The position numbers and the translations under genes were made by a program. From Ruminococcus sp. (GTDB taxonomy: Bacteria; Bacillota; Clostridia; Oscillospirales; Ruminococcaceae): 33,067 nt of DNA. The stretch is from NCBI GenBank assembly GCA_015066715.1, contig SVNU01000016.1:1-33067 (forward strand). The letters are read 5' to 3'. How positions within the stretch are numbered: the first letter of the stretch is position 1; every line of letters starts with the position of its first letter. Of this stretch, positions 1-7,648 are shown piece by piece. The notes below the pieces were generated by a model. It was not told where the DNA came from and did not search any database. It saw nothing but the letters and a program-made list of their open reading frames with translations.

Positions 1-159
1 TACTCAAAATACCGATTTTCATTTCCACGATATTTTACTTAATTTTTTACAGTTATAGTATAGCATATTTTATCACTTTTTTCAATGCTGTAAATAAAAC
101 TTTGTATTATATTTTTTGCTGTTTAAAGTACTGAATATTTATGAAAAATAAATAAAAAT
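1..159. other. AT-rich gene-free left edge
   Basis: No open reading frame, RNA gene or clear promoter is visible. The stretch is very AT-rich and lies beyond the terminator of the sugar transferase gene; it may hold the end of a neighbouring transcription unit outside the window. Confidence 0.5.
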
Positions 160-181
160 AAGCACTGCTCAAGCAGTGCTT
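154..181 (-). terminator. Rho-independent terminator of the sugar transferase gene
   Basis: A perfect 10-bp inverted repeat (arms 160-169 and 172-181) is followed, read on the minus strand, by a T-rich tract. It lies about 85 bases beyond the stop codon of the minus-strand sugar transferase gene. Confidence 0.75.
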
Positions 182-266
182 ACATAATCATCATACACAT
201 ATAGTACACGTTTTACAGTTTTATTCCGGATTCTGCCATAAACAGGCAGCATTTCAAAAATTAAAA

Positions 267-947
267 TTATTTTGCGCCATCTCTTTTTAAAACCGCCTTA
301 AAAGTCTTAAAAATAATTTTAATATCAGTCCATGTAGATCTGTCTTTTATGTACTGGATGTCCATATCCATCCACTCGTCAAAGCCGATATTACTTCTAC
401 CCGAACACTGCCAATAACAGGTAAGACCGCCCTTTACACAAAGACGCTGCACCTGATATGCAGTATATTCATCTACCTCACTCGGCAACGGTGGACGAGG
501 ACCTACAACACTCATTGAACCGCCAAGAATGTTGAGAAGCTGTGGAAGTTCATCGAGTGAAGTTGTTCTCAAAAACTTACCAATTCTAGTAATTCTCGGA
601 TCGTTTTCCATTTTAAATGCAGGACCATCAACCTCATTCAATGCCTTTAATTCTTCAAGCTTTTCTTCAGCATCAACACACATTGTCCTGAATTTATACA
701 TTTTGAACTTTCTACCGCCTTTTGTAAGACGAGTCTGCGCAAAGAAAGGACTGTGATGATCCTCTGCATATACTGCAATTGCAATGCCAATCATAACCGG
801 CGATAAAATTATAAGAACCGCAAGAGAACTTACTATATCAAAAAGCCTTTTAAAAAAACTGTACAGTCGTTTAGGACGAACAGATAAAACATCGAGAAAA
901 ATAGTCTGAGCTTCCTTACGCTCATCTACTGCAACATTGACTCTCAA
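267..947 (-). CDS. Short-form polyprenyl-phosphate sugar-1-phosphate transferase
   Basis: Membrane enzyme expected to transfer a sugar 1-phosphate from a UDP-sugar to undecaprenyl phosphate, starting exopolysaccharide, capsule or glycan assembly at the inner face of the membrane. The 226 residues match the short bacterial sugar transferase form (PF02397). A re-entrant membrane helix follows KRLFD at residues 33-37. The cytosolic domain shows KMYKFRTM, the DPRITRIGKFLR segment, SLDELPQLLN and GPRPPLPSE. There is no N-terminal multi-span region as in WbaP-type enzymes. The start is TTG (945-947), supported by a GGAGGGG Shine-Dalgarno six bases upstream and no competing ATG nearby. It is a stand-alone gene with its own promoter and terminator and no glycosyltransferases beside it, so the sugar cannot be assigned. 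Confidence 0.9.
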   Translation of the reverse strand: MRVNVAVDERKEAQTIFLDVLSVRPKRLYSFFKRLFDIVSSLAVLIILSPVMIGIAIAVYAEDHHSPFFAQTRLTKGGRKFKMYKFRTMCVDAEEKLEELKALNEVDGPAFKMENDPRITRIGKFLRTTSLDELPQLLNILGGSMSVVGPRPPLPSEVDEYTAYQVQRLCVKGGLTCYWQCSGRSNIGFDEWMDMDIQYIKDRSTWTDIKIIFKTFKAVLKRDGAK

Positions 948-1018
948 AAAAACCCCTCCAAAACCAAAAGACCATTCATTAGCCTTTCAAACATTAAAAC
1001 TCTATCTCTATATTTTAT

Positions 1019-1047
1019 AGTATACATATTAAAAAATCAAAAGTCAA
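1019..1047 (-). promoter_or_regulatory. Sigma-A promoter of the sugar transferase gene
   Basis: Read on the minus strand: -35 TTGACT (1042-1047), 17-bp spacer, -10 TATACT (1019-1024). It predicts a leader of about 65 bases before the TTG start. Confidence 0.7.
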
Positions 1048-1299
1048 GTTAAAAACTCTGTATTTACTGGTTTTGCGCTTTTTTTCTACATTTCTGACAA
1101 TCATTCACAAATGCTTTTGAATTTATATGTTATATATTGCACCACTATTTCACAGCATATTTAACAATGTTATTTTATTTTAGTTGTATAAAATTACTAT
1201 ATTTTTCTAATTATACAACATAAAACCAATTAATATATATTTGTGCAATATTATTGTTTGCCACCTTAATAATTCACACTAAATTATGCACTAATCCCT
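1048..1299. other. AT-rich divergent intergenic region
   Basis: This stretch lies between the divergent promoters of the sugar transferase and CarD-family genes. I see no ORF with a ribosome binding site, no strong hairpin and no RNA motif, only very AT-rich sequence. Confidence 0.5.
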
Positions 1300-1328
1300 T
1301 TGAAATAGAAATGTAAATATGATATAAT
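1300..1328 (+). promoter_or_regulatory. Sigma-A promoter of the CarD-family gene
   Basis: -35 TTGAAA (1300-1305), 17-bp spacer, -10 TATAAT (1323-1328), about 55 bases before the start of the CarD-family gene. Confidence 0.7.
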
Positions 1329-1391
1329 TATTTTATGGAATTGTTATTCCTCATTGTATAATTTAATGAAATCATTTCAGGAGTGATAATA

Positions 1392-1892
1392 ATGAAATAT
1401 AATATCGGTGAGCATGTTGTATATTGTTCAGGTGAAATTTGCCTTGTTGACAGTATTGTAAAACGAAGCTTTGACGGTATAAATGAGATTGAATATTATA
1501 AACTTATCCCTATAAGTACCAATAAATCATCATATTACATTCCGTGCAAAAACTGCAAAGCTAAAGTGCGCAATCTCCTTACAAAGGAAGAAATATATGA
1601 GCTTATAGATGAAATGCCGAATATGTCTGTGCAATGGTGTGAGGATAAAAACAAACGAAAAATTCTGTTTCATTCCGTTTTAAGGAGCGATGATTACCAT
1701 AAGCTTATAGAAATGATGCACAGTATTTATGTTCAACGTGAATCACAGCGTGAAAAGGGAAAAAAACTTCTTGCCGCAGATGAAAGGGCAATGAATGATG
1801 CAGAGCGCATGATTCATCAGGAATTCGCTTTTGTACTTGGAATTTCAGAAAATAAAGTCGAAGAATTTATTGAGGAAAGACTATGTAAATAA
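1392..1892 (+). CDS. CarD family transcriptional regulator
   Basis: Likely binds the RNA polymerase beta subunit and modulates open-complex formation. Residues 1-60 fit the CarD/CdnL/TRCF RNA-polymerase-interacting domain: a beta-rich start with GEHVVYCSGEICLVD, then EYYKLIPI and YYIPCKN. The helical C-terminal part (residues 65-166) is rich in charged residues and fits the DNA-contacting half of the family; 166 residues is the usual length. The start is ATG at 1392, because the AGGAG at 1379-1383 is correctly spaced for it and overlaps the GTG at 1383 that would add three residues. The gene is monocistronic with its own promoter. Its exact regulon is not visible from sequence. Confidence 0.88.
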   Translation: MKYNIGEHVVYCSGEICLVDSIVKRSFDGINEIEYYKLIPISTNKSSYYIPCKNCKAKVRNLLTKEEIYELIDEMPNMSVQWCEDKNKRKILFHSVLRSDDYHKLIEMMHSIYVQRESQREKGKKLLAADERAMNDAERMIHQEFAFVLGISENKVEEFIEERLCK

Positions 1893-1912
1893 AAATATAA
1901 TCCATATAAATT

Positions 1913-1936
1913 AAACACCGCTTCAAAGCGGTGTTT
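1913..1936. terminator. Hairpin after the CarD-family gene
   Basis: Inverted repeat with 11-base arms (AAACACCGCTT, 1913-1923, and its complement, 1926-1936) and a very tight loop, 20 bases after the CarD-family stop. There is no good T-tract, so it is a weak or partial terminator. Confidence 0.45.
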
Positions 1937-1984
1937 CAGACTGTAGAAAAACCTAAATATTGATTTTCGTGCCGATTAAATCGG

Positions 1985-2260
1985 CAGATTTATATTACGA
2001 AGGCAGATAGTAAGGGGACGCTTTTTCTTGCAAAGCGTCCCCTCTTGAAAAACAGCCCACCGGGCTGTTTTGTCAATTCACCCCTCGTAAATGCGCCGCT
2101 GAGGCAAGGCATTTCGCCGTCTGCGGACGGCGATGAGTGGCGCTGCCCCTCAACCCCGCAAGCCTTTGAAAAGGCTTGACCGAAACTTTTTAATTTGCAA
2201 ATTTTAATCTTTAAAGACTTTTTCGACAAACTGAACGGACTGCAAATGCAGTCCGTTTTT
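1985..2260. repeat. GC-rich multi-hairpin intergenic repeat
   Basis: About 280 gene-free bases, clearly richer in GC than their surroundings, form a row of inverted repeats: 2014-2024/2032-2042, 2049-2058/2062-2071, 2115-2121/2126-2132, 2160-2166/2171-2177 and 2234-2244/2247-2257. The block resembles a dispersed intergenic element I associate with Ruminococcaceae genomes; copy number cannot be judged here. A 92-codon minus-strand ORF crosses it but has no family features and is not called. Confidence 0.55.
2234..2260. terminator. Strong hairpin with T-tract
   Basis: A perfect 11-bp stem (2234-2244/2247-2257) is followed on the plus strand by TTTTT. It ends the hairpin block and sits 23 bases from the stop of the minus-strand ABC permease, so it may also stop that operon. 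Confidence 0.6.
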
Positions 2261-2282
2261 AATATCAAATATACTCAACAGC

Positions 2283-3053
2283 TTATGCAAGGTCGGCTTT
2301 CATTTTTGTTTTGAATACGATTGATGATACTACAGATATTATAACAGCGGATGCTGACACAACAATCAGAGGGATAAAGAATTCGTTTAAAGAGAAATCA
2401 AGAGCCGCTGAGCTTCTTGCAGTCTTTGTGCAGTAGTAAAATGGCAGGCATCTGCAAAGTTTAAGCATTAATCCGCCGGTACTGTCTGCATCAAACCATA
2501 TTGCGCCAAGGAATGAGCCGAGTGAAATGATTATAGAGCAGAATCCTGGTGCAGCCTTTTCGTCAAAAAGTGTTCCGAATAAGAATCCGAATCCTATAAA
2601 CATGATAGCTGACGGTATAAGTGAAGCCACCGATAAAAGCAGACCGACAGGGTTTATTGAGACCCCTACAGCAAGCGATATAATGTATGATACAGCGTAG
2701 GTAATGATATTCTGTACAACTGCAATAATCAGCATTGGAAGTATGTATCCGAATGTAAAATCGTTTGATGTCATAGGGCTTGCGTACATTCTTGAAAGAA
2801 AGGCGCTGCTTCTGTCTTTTGCAACGGTAATAGCTGTGAAAAGCATTACAAATGTCTGTCCGAATACGGCGATACCGCCGGAAAGGTTGTCAATTCTGAA
2901 GATTGTCATTCCGGCTTCCTTGGGGATGCTTTCGTTGACGATTGTCATAACAAACAGCATTACCAGCGGAAAACCGAGACAAAAAATATAGCTTAACTTA
3001 TCACGTAAAATCTCTTTTACGTTTCTTGAAGCAAATGCTTTGATTTTATGCAA
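2283..3053 (-). CDS. ABC-2 type transporter permease
   Basis: Membrane half of a drug, lipid or antibiotic-type ABC exporter (ABC2_membrane family). The protein has about six hydrophobic segments; the N-terminus reads HKIKAFASRNVKEILRDKLS, then a helix containing IFCLGFPLVMLFVM. A central KDRSSAFLSRMYASPM stretch fits the coupling region typical of the DrrB/YhgE-like fold. The frame extends upstream to a TTG at 3075-3077, but AGGAG at 3065-3069 better serves the TTG at 3051-3053, two bases after the stop of the ATPase gene, so that start is used (256 residues). It is the second gene of a two-gene operon. The substrate is unknown. Confidence 0.85.
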   Translation of the reverse strand: MHKIKAFASRNVKEILRDKLSYIFCLGFPLVMLFVMTIVNESIPKEAGMTIFRIDNLSGGIAVFGQTFVMLFTAITVAKDRSSAFLSRMYASPMTSNDFTFGYILPMLIIAVVQNIITYAVSYIISLAVGVSINPVGLLLSVASLIPSAIMFIGFGFLFGTLFDEKAAPGFCSIIISLGSFLGAIWFDADSTGGLMLKLCRCLPFYYCTKTARSSAALDFSLNEFFIPLIVVSASAVIISVVSSIVFKTKMKADLA

Positions 3054-3054
3054 T

Positions 3055-3783
3055 TTAATCGTCACTCCTTTCTGCAATTTCTACAAAGGAATTTTCAAGA
3101 CCTTTTTTACCCGAGAGCTGTTCAATTTCAGAAAGAGTTCCGAGTGCGGCAATTTTTCCTTTAATCATGATTGCTATTCTGTCGGAAAGATGTTCTGCTT
3201 CCTCCATGTAATGAGTGGTAAGAATAATTGTTATTCTGCCCTTGAGAGATTCAATTGCCTTCCATAATTCACGGCGTGCAAGAACGTCGAGTCCCAATGT
3301 CGGCTCATCAAGAAAGAGAACTTTTGGCTCACTGATGAGTGCCATGGCTATGGAAAGCTTTCGCTTCCAGCCGCCGGAAAGTGTTTTTGCACGGCTGTTT
3401 TCAACTTCTTCCATGTTAAAGAGGGAAATCATCTTTGAAACGGTGGACTTGATTTTTTCTTTATCAAAACCATATACATCCGCAATAAATTCAAGATTTT
3501 CACGTACTGTAAGGTTTTCGGCAACTGCTGTTTCCTGCGGAGAAATACCGATTATTTCTTTTACTGCCGAAGTGTTGTCTGTGCAGCTGTTTCCGTCAAC
3601 AAAGGCTTCTCCGGATGTAGGGGTAGAAAGACAGGAAAGCATTCTTATTGTAGTGGTTTTACCCGCACCGTTTACGCCGAGCAATGCAAACAGCTCACCC
3701 TGCATAACCTGAAGATTAATGCTGTCAACAGCTGTTTTATCTTTATATTTTTTTGTGAGATTCTTTGTTTCAACAGCAATCAT
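3055..3783 (-). CDS. ABC transporter ATP-binding protein (ABC-2 exporter)
   Basis: Energises the exporter whose permease follows at once on the same strand. The 242 residues hold a complete nucleotide-binding domain: Walker A GVNGAGKTTT near residue 36, signature LSGGWKRKLS near 139, Walker B VLFLDEPTLGLD, and H-loop TTHYMEEAEHLSDR. The CcmA/DrrA-like layout and partner fit an ABC-2 exporter, not an importer. Start ATG 3781-3783 has an AAAGGAGG Shine-Dalgarno. The signature carries W where most family members have an acidic or polar residue (usual form LSGGMKRR). I see no clear promoter between the rplL terminator and this start. Confidence 0.93.
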   Translation of the reverse strand: MIAVETKNLTKKYKDKTAVDSINLQVMQGELFALLGVNGAGKTTTIRMLSCLSTPTSGEAFVDGNSCTDNTSAVKEIIGISPQETAVAENLTVRENLEFIADVYGFDKEKIKSTVSKMISLFNMEEVENSRAKTLSGGWKRKLSIAMALISEPKVLFLDEPTLGLDVLARRELWKAIESLKGRITIILTTHYMEEAEHLSDRIAIMIKGKIAALGTLSEIEQLSGKKGLENSFVEIAERSDD

Positions 3784-3803
3784 ATTATGCCTCCTTTTAT
3801 TTT

Positions 3804-3843
3804 ATATAATTATTAAAGCCTCCGATAAAAACCGGAGGCTTAA
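3804..3843 (-). terminator. Rho-independent terminator of rplJ-rplL
   Basis: 9-bp stem (3816-3824/3833-3841) followed on the minus strand by a TA-rich tail, 19 bases beyond the rplL stop. It separates the ribosomal operon from the ABC exporter genes. Confidence 0.75.
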
Positions 3844-3859
3844 TGTAGTAAGTAATAAA

Positions 3860-4228
3860 TTACTTGAGTTCGATTGTAGCACCAGCTTCTTCAAGCTTAG
3901 CCTTGAGTTCTTCAGCTTCTGCCTTAGCAACGCCTTCCTTAAGTGTCTTAGGAGCTGCTTCAACAACTTCCTTAGCTTCCTTAAGACCAAGACCGCAAGC
4001 ATCCTTAACAGCCTTGATAACAGCCATCTTAGCATCGCCGAATGAAGCGAGAACTACGTCAAATTCTGACTTTTCTTCAGCAGCAGCAGCACCGCCAGCA
4101 GCTGGAGCAGCAGCAACAGCTGCTGTAACACCGAATTCTTCCTGAATAGCGTCTACGAGTTCTGAAAGTTCGAGAACTGAGAGAGCCTTAATATCTTCAA
4201 TAAACTTTGTAATCTTTTCTGAAGCCAT
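3860..4228 (-). CDS. rplL: 50S ribosomal protein L7/L12
   Basis: Stalk protein that recruits and activates translational GTPases; it binds L10 as dimers. The 122 residues have the standard plan: N-terminal dimerisation helices ([19 protein letters not shown]), an Ala-rich hinge at about residues 36-50, and the C-terminal domain with [31 protein letters not shown] and [10 protein letters not shown] at the end. Start ATG 4226-4228 with AAAAGGAG upstream. It follows rplJ by 66 bases, the gap containing a small hairpin. It is co-transcribed from the rplJ promoter and L10 leader. Confidence 0.98.
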   Translation of the reverse strand: MASEKITKFIEDIKALSVLELSELVDAIQEEFGVTAAVAAAPAAGGAAAAEEKSEFDVVLASFGDAKMAVIKAVKDACGLGLKEAKEVVEAAPKTLKEGVAKAEAEELKAKLEEAGATIELK

Positions 4229-4267
4229 GATTAATAATCTCCTTTTATTTTTAATTAAATTTTAATT

Positions 4268-4284
4268 GGACAGTAAAAACTGCC
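4268..4284 (-). other. Small hairpin between rplJ and rplL
   Basis: Read on the minus strand, GGCAGT and ACTGTCC pair with one bulged base. It could be a processing or partial termination site that tunes L7/L12 excess over L10; this is inference only. Confidence 0.3.
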
Positions 4285-4294
4285 GTAATAATTT

Positions 4295-4804
4295 TTACGC
4301 AGCATCCTCTGATTTGCTGTCTGCAACAGCCTTGAGAATAGCAGCAAGACCCTGAATAGGACCCTGAAGTGAGCCAACGAGCTGTGCAAGAAGAACGTCC
4401 TTTGATGGAATCTTTGAAAGTGCAATGATGCCCTTTTCGTCGTAAACTTCACCGTCAACCATACCGGCCTTGAGGTTGAATTTACCTTCCATTTCTGAAG
4501 CGTACTTACCTAAAACTCTTGCAGGAGCTGTCTGGTCTGAATCAGATACAGCAATAGCAGTTGTTCCTTCAAGAATGTTGTCAAAGCCTTCAATACCTGC
4601 ATTTTTAAGAGCGAAACGCAGAAGTGAATTCTTTTCAACTGAATACTGAACGTTTTCTGCTCTGAGGTCACGTCTGAGCTTTGTATCTTCCTCAACAGTG
4701 ATACCCTTGTAGTCAACGAAAACGATTGAAACAGCATTCTTGAGAACTTCTGTAAGCTGATCAACTTTAGCCTTCTTAACTTCTAAAACCTTTGCACTTG
4801 GCAT
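4295..4804 (-). CDS. rplJ: 50S ribosomal protein L10
   Basis: L10 anchors the L7/L12 dimers at the base of the ribosomal stalk and binds its own mRNA leader as a repressor. The protein (169 residues) begins MPSAKVLEVKKAKVDQLTE and shows the family core SIVFVDYKGITVEEDTKLRR and NSLLRFALKNAGIEG, with the C-terminal L7/L12-binding helix LQGPIQGLAAILKAVADSK. The open frame runs 17 codons further upstream, but ATG 4802-4804 has a GGAGG Shine-Dalgarno nine bases before it and matches the family N-terminus. First gene of the rplJL operon. It is separated from rplK-rplA, which lie at 16182-17413 in the opposite orientation. Confidence 0.97.
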   Translation of the reverse strand: MPSAKVLEVKKAKVDQLTEVLKNAVSIVFVDYKGITVEEDTKLRRDLRAENVQYSVEKNSLLRFALKNAGIEGFDNILEGTTAIAVSDSDQTAPARVLGKYASEMEGKFNLKAGMVDGEVYDEKGIIALSKIPSKDVLLAQLVGSLQGPIQGLAAILKAVADSKSEDAA

Positions 4805-4853
4805 TATAGTTTCACCTCCGATTATTTGTATAACCGTATCAAAAGAATAATGC

Positions 4854-4950
4854 AAAACCCTTTTCCAGAGGAAAAGGGCATAAATAATTTACAATTTAAT
4901 GCACATTCCTCGGCTGGACTTACGGCTTGCGCCACCAACTGTCTTTAGAA
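4854..4950 (-). ncRNA. L10 leader (ribosomal protein autoregulatory RNA with attenuator)
   Basis: The minus-strand transcript carries the features of the L10 leader (Rfam L10_leader type). A core at 4909-4947 includes AAGACAGTTGGTGG, GCGCAAGCC and CCAGCCGAGGAA, as in the L10-binding kink-turn region. A Rho-independent terminator hairpin follows (4858-4866/4870-4878, then TTTT at 4854-4857). L10 binding is expected to favour termination and so limit rplJL expression. Family recognition is by eye from the conserved words and position. Confidence 0.82.
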
Positions 4951-4975
4951 TACGATTTTGTTTTACAACTTTTAT

Positions 4976-5004
4976 ATTATAGCATGTTTTATTCTGTTTG
5001 TCAA
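4976..5004 (-). promoter_or_regulatory. Consensus sigma-A promoter of rplJ-rplL
   Basis: Read on the minus strand: -35 TTGACA (4999-5004), exactly 17 bp, -10 TATAAT (4976-4981). This is a perfect consensus promoter, placed just before the L10 leader and right after the stop of the S41 protease gene. Confidence 0.85.
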
Positions 5005-5007
5005 TAC

Positions 5008-6165
5008 CTATTTTAAAATTTCTATGGCTTTTTTCAGCTGTGTATCTTTTTCGACATCCGGTGTGGATATATCTGTATTTTCGGGAAGCTGTACTTCATA
5101 ATCCGGAGTGAGACCTTCTCCATGGAAGCAATCGGAATTTGCTGTTCTGTATTCAGCAATAGTCATTCTCAGACCACCATTATTTGAAAGCTTTATTGTT
5201 GTCTGCATAATTCCTTTTCCGTATGTTGTCGTGCCGACAAGTTCAGCCTTTCCAAAATCACGCATTGCCGATGAGAACAGCTCCGATGCACTTGCTGTGT
5301 TTTCATTTACAAGTATAACAGACGGAATATCAAGTTCATTTTCATCTGACATGCAAATAACATCTGATGAACCGTCCCTGTACTCTGCATATGCAACCTC
5401 ACCCTCCGGTAAAAGCGGGTCAAGAACAGCTTCACAGGATGTAAGCAGACCACCGAGGTTATTTCTTAGGTCGTAAACAATTTTTTCAGCACCATCATCA
5501 ATGGCAGCTTCAATGGCTTCGTTGAACTGCTGTGGGGTCACATCCTTAAAGGAAGCAATTTTTATATATGCAATATTATCATCGAGCATAGTATAATCTA
5601 CGGTATCAGATTCAATTACCTCTCTTATGAGGGTAATGTCCTTTTCGGCATTCTCTCTTTTTATTGTTATTGTTACCTCTGTTCCTTCTTCGCCCTTTAC
5701 AAGAGAAACAAGTTCATTTATGTCCATGTTATTGGTCGGTACACCATTGACTTTTGTTATTATGTCGCCGATTGCGATACCGGCAGCTGAGGCAGGAGAG
5801 TTTTCAATAATTTCCGTAACAACAAACTGCTTTTCCTGATTATGTGTTATCGTTGCTCCGATTCCTGCAAATGAACCCTGAAGATTTTCCATTGTGCTGT
5901 TGTATTCTTCCGGAGTCATATATGCTGCATATTCGTCTTCAAGACCTGCAACAAGTCCTTTCAGGGCGTTGTCCATATAGCTTTCCTTGTCAGGTTCTTT
6001 GTAGTAGTATTTATCTATATAATCAACAACTTCAAAATACTCACTGATTTCTTCATGGTCTGTACGGTATTTGTAGCTTGTATAAATAAATATTGAACCC
6101 GTTACAAGAGCTGCGGCAGCCGCTGACAAAACAGCTGTAAGCATAATTTTATTTCTTGTTTTCAT
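5008..6165 (-). CDS. S41 family carboxy-terminal processing protease
   Basis: Membrane-anchored Ser/Lys protease with a PDZ domain, expected to act outside the cytoplasmic membrane. Of 385 residues, 10-30 form a signal anchor. Then come an N-terminal segment with FEVVDYIDKYYY, a PDZ domain near residues 90-180 (GSFAGIGATI, IENSPASAAGIAIGDIITKVNG), and the catalytic domain. NENTASASELF carries the probable nucleophile Ser (about 292) and TTYGKGIMQT the general base Lys (about 317). It is the last gene after ftsE, ftsX and the M23 hydrolase, and a terminator-like hairpin lies just ahead, so its expression may be reduced relative to them. Context suggests cleavage of a wall-related protein. It resembles CtpA/CtpB; the exact substrate is unknown. 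Confidence 0.93.
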   Translation of the reverse strand: MKTRNKIMLTAVLSAAAAALVTGSIFIYTSYKYRTDHEEISEYFEVVDYIDKYYYKEPDKESYMDNALKGLVAGLEDEYAAYMTPEEYNSTMENLQGSFAGIGATITHNQEKQFVVTEIIENSPASAAGIAIGDIITKVNGVPTNNMDINELVSLVKGEEGTEVTITIKRENAEKDITLIREVIESDTVDYTMLDDNIAYIKIASFKDVTPQQFNEAIEAAIDDGAEKIVYDLRNNLGGLLTSCEAVLDPLLPEGEVAYAEYRDGSSDVICMSDENELDIPSVILVNENTASASELFSSAMRDFGKAELVGTTTYGKGIMQTTIKLSNNGGLRMTIAEYRTANSDCFHGEGLTPDYEVQLPENTDISTPDVEKDTQLKKAIEILK

Positions 6166-6200
6166 AAGTTTATATTATCTCTTTCATTTTTTTCTTTCAA

Positions 6201-6233
6201 TAAAAATTATGGGGCAGAGTTGTATTCTGCCCC
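6201..6233 (-). terminator. Terminator or attenuator between M23 and S41 genes
   Basis: 8-bp GC-rich stem (GGGGCAGA 6211-6218, complement 6226-6233) followed on the minus strand by ATAATTTTTATTG. No separate promoter for the protease is visible downstream, so some read-through is likely. Confidence 0.7.
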
Positions 6234-6242
6234 GATAGAATT

Positions 6243-7595
6243 TTAATATAAATAGTTGGTAGGATCAGCAGGTGAACCGCCTATAAGTACTTCAAAGTGA
6301 AGGTGCGGCCCTGTTGACCAGCCTGTTGAACCAACCGTTCCGATTGTTTCACCTCTTGATACTGACTGACCATAAGAAACATAGACGCTTCCTAAATGTG
6401 CGTAGAAGGTTGATGTTCCGTCACCGTGACTAATCTGTACATAGTTACCGTAACCACCATTACAGCCACAGCTTGAGTTTTTACCATAGTCATGCGGACA
6501 GCCTGTAACAACTGATGTAACAGTACCGCCTTCGGCAGCTACAACAGCTGCGCCGTTTGTATTACCATCGGCAATATCAATACCCTGATGGAAAGAACCC
6601 CATCTTGAGCCGTAATAGCTTGAAATTACATAATGACCAGGAACGGGCCATGTCAGTGAACCGTTAAAACTGCTGCTTGATGATGAGCTGCTGCCTGATG
6701 ATGAACCGGATGAATTGTCATTGTAATAGCTGTCATCTTCGTAGTAGTCATCTTCCTCTTCTTCTTCGGCTTCAGCCTCAGCCTGCTGTCTTGCAAGTTC
6801 GTAAATCTTTTCGATTTCTGCTTCCTTTGCAGCAGAGTCTTTTTCGTACTGGTCAATATCTGTCTGCTTTGCCGATCTTTCAGCTTCAAGCTCATCAGCA
6901 TATTTTTCTGATGTCTGATATGCAGCATTAAGCTCGGCAATAGTGTTGCTGAATTCTGTTTTATATGTTTCCTGTTCGGCAAGCTCCTCGTTGAGATTTT
7001 CTTGTTCTATTGCAAGGAGTGTCTGAGCTTCTTCAAACTGTTCAAGCTGGGTCTGAAGTGAGCTTACAAGCTCATCATCGTGCTTTGCAACCTGAGAGAT
7101 AAGCTCCATTTTTGATAGCATATCATAAAAATCAGTTGCGCCAACAAGTGCAGAAGCAAGACTGTCATTGCCTGAAACATACATAGCCCTCAATCTGTCC
7201 TTGAACTGCTCAAGACCAATATCAATATCCTTCTGCTTGTTTTCAATATCAGTTTCAAGCTTCTGGATTTTATCTTCTGTTTCAGAGATTTTTATATTAA
7301 TATCATCAATTTTTGCATTGATAATATTAAGGTTTTCTGTCTGAACATCAATTTTTTCTTGCAGAAGTGACTGTTCATATTCAGCATTTTCAATTTCTTT
7401 GTCAAGGTCAGCCATTTCTTCTTCAAGCTTTTCAATTTCAGCGTCATTGGCTGCCATTTCATCCTCAAGGTCAGAAATTGTCTTTGCCATAACATTATTA
7501 TAGTTATGATTGCTTGCATATGTAAAACTTCCTGCTGCAACAACTGAACACATCAGAATAGCAGCTATTTTCAACTTTCCGATTTTGAAATTCAT
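6243..7595 (-). CDS. Coiled-coil M23 family peptidoglycan endopeptidase (EnvC/PcsB-like partner of FtsEX)
   Basis: Secreted murein hydrolase of the LytM type, probably activated by FtsEX at the septum. Of 450 residues, about 1-35 form a signal peptide. Residues 38-275 are a long coiled coil rich in E, L, Q and K. A Ser/Asn/Asp-rich linker follows (about 283-315), then the M23 domain (about 318-450). Zinc and catalytic residues are visible: HQGID (His336, Asp340), YAHLG (His400) and GPHLHFEV (His431, His433). The domain carries a short insertion with three Cys (366, 376, 378). It sits directly after ftsX, the position of the hydrolase cofactor in other Firmicutes. Start ATG 7593-7595 has no strong Shine-Dalgarno; a hairpin at 7603-7616 lies between it and an upstream AAGGCGGTG. 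Confidence 0.93.
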   Translation of the reverse strand: MNFKIGKLKIAAILMCSVVAAGSFTYASNHNYNNVMAKTISDLEDEMAANDAEIEKLEEEMADLDKEIENAEYEQSLLQEKIDVQTENLNIINAKIDDINIKISETEDKIQKLETDIENKQKDIDIGLEQFKDRLRAMYVSGNDSLASALVGATDFYDMLSKMELISQVAKHDDELVSSLQTQLEQFEEAQTLLAIEQENLNEELAEQETYKTEFSNTIAELNAAYQTSEKYADELEAERSAKQTDIDQYEKDSAAKEAEIEKIYELARQQAEAEAEEEEEDDYYEDDSYYNDNSSGSSSGSSSSSSSSFNGSLTWPVPGHYVISSYYGSRWGSFHQGIDIADGNTNGAAVVAAEGGTVTSVVTGCPHDYGKNSSCGCNGGYGNYVQISHGDGTSTFYAHLGSVYVSYGQSVSRGETIGTVGSTGWSTGPHLHFEVLIGGSPADPTNYLY

Positions 7596-7648
7596 GTTTT
7601 AACCGGATTTATCCGGCTTCACACCGCCTTTCTTAATTTCTTTAAGTC

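Noticed and set aside
1990-2268. 92-codon ORF on the minus strand
   Set aside because: It runs across the hairpin block, has no domain or signal features, and its frame is explained by GC-rich repeated sequence.
3215-3712. 165-codon plus-strand ORF
   Set aside because: It is antisense to the ABC ATPase gene, whose motifs are complete.
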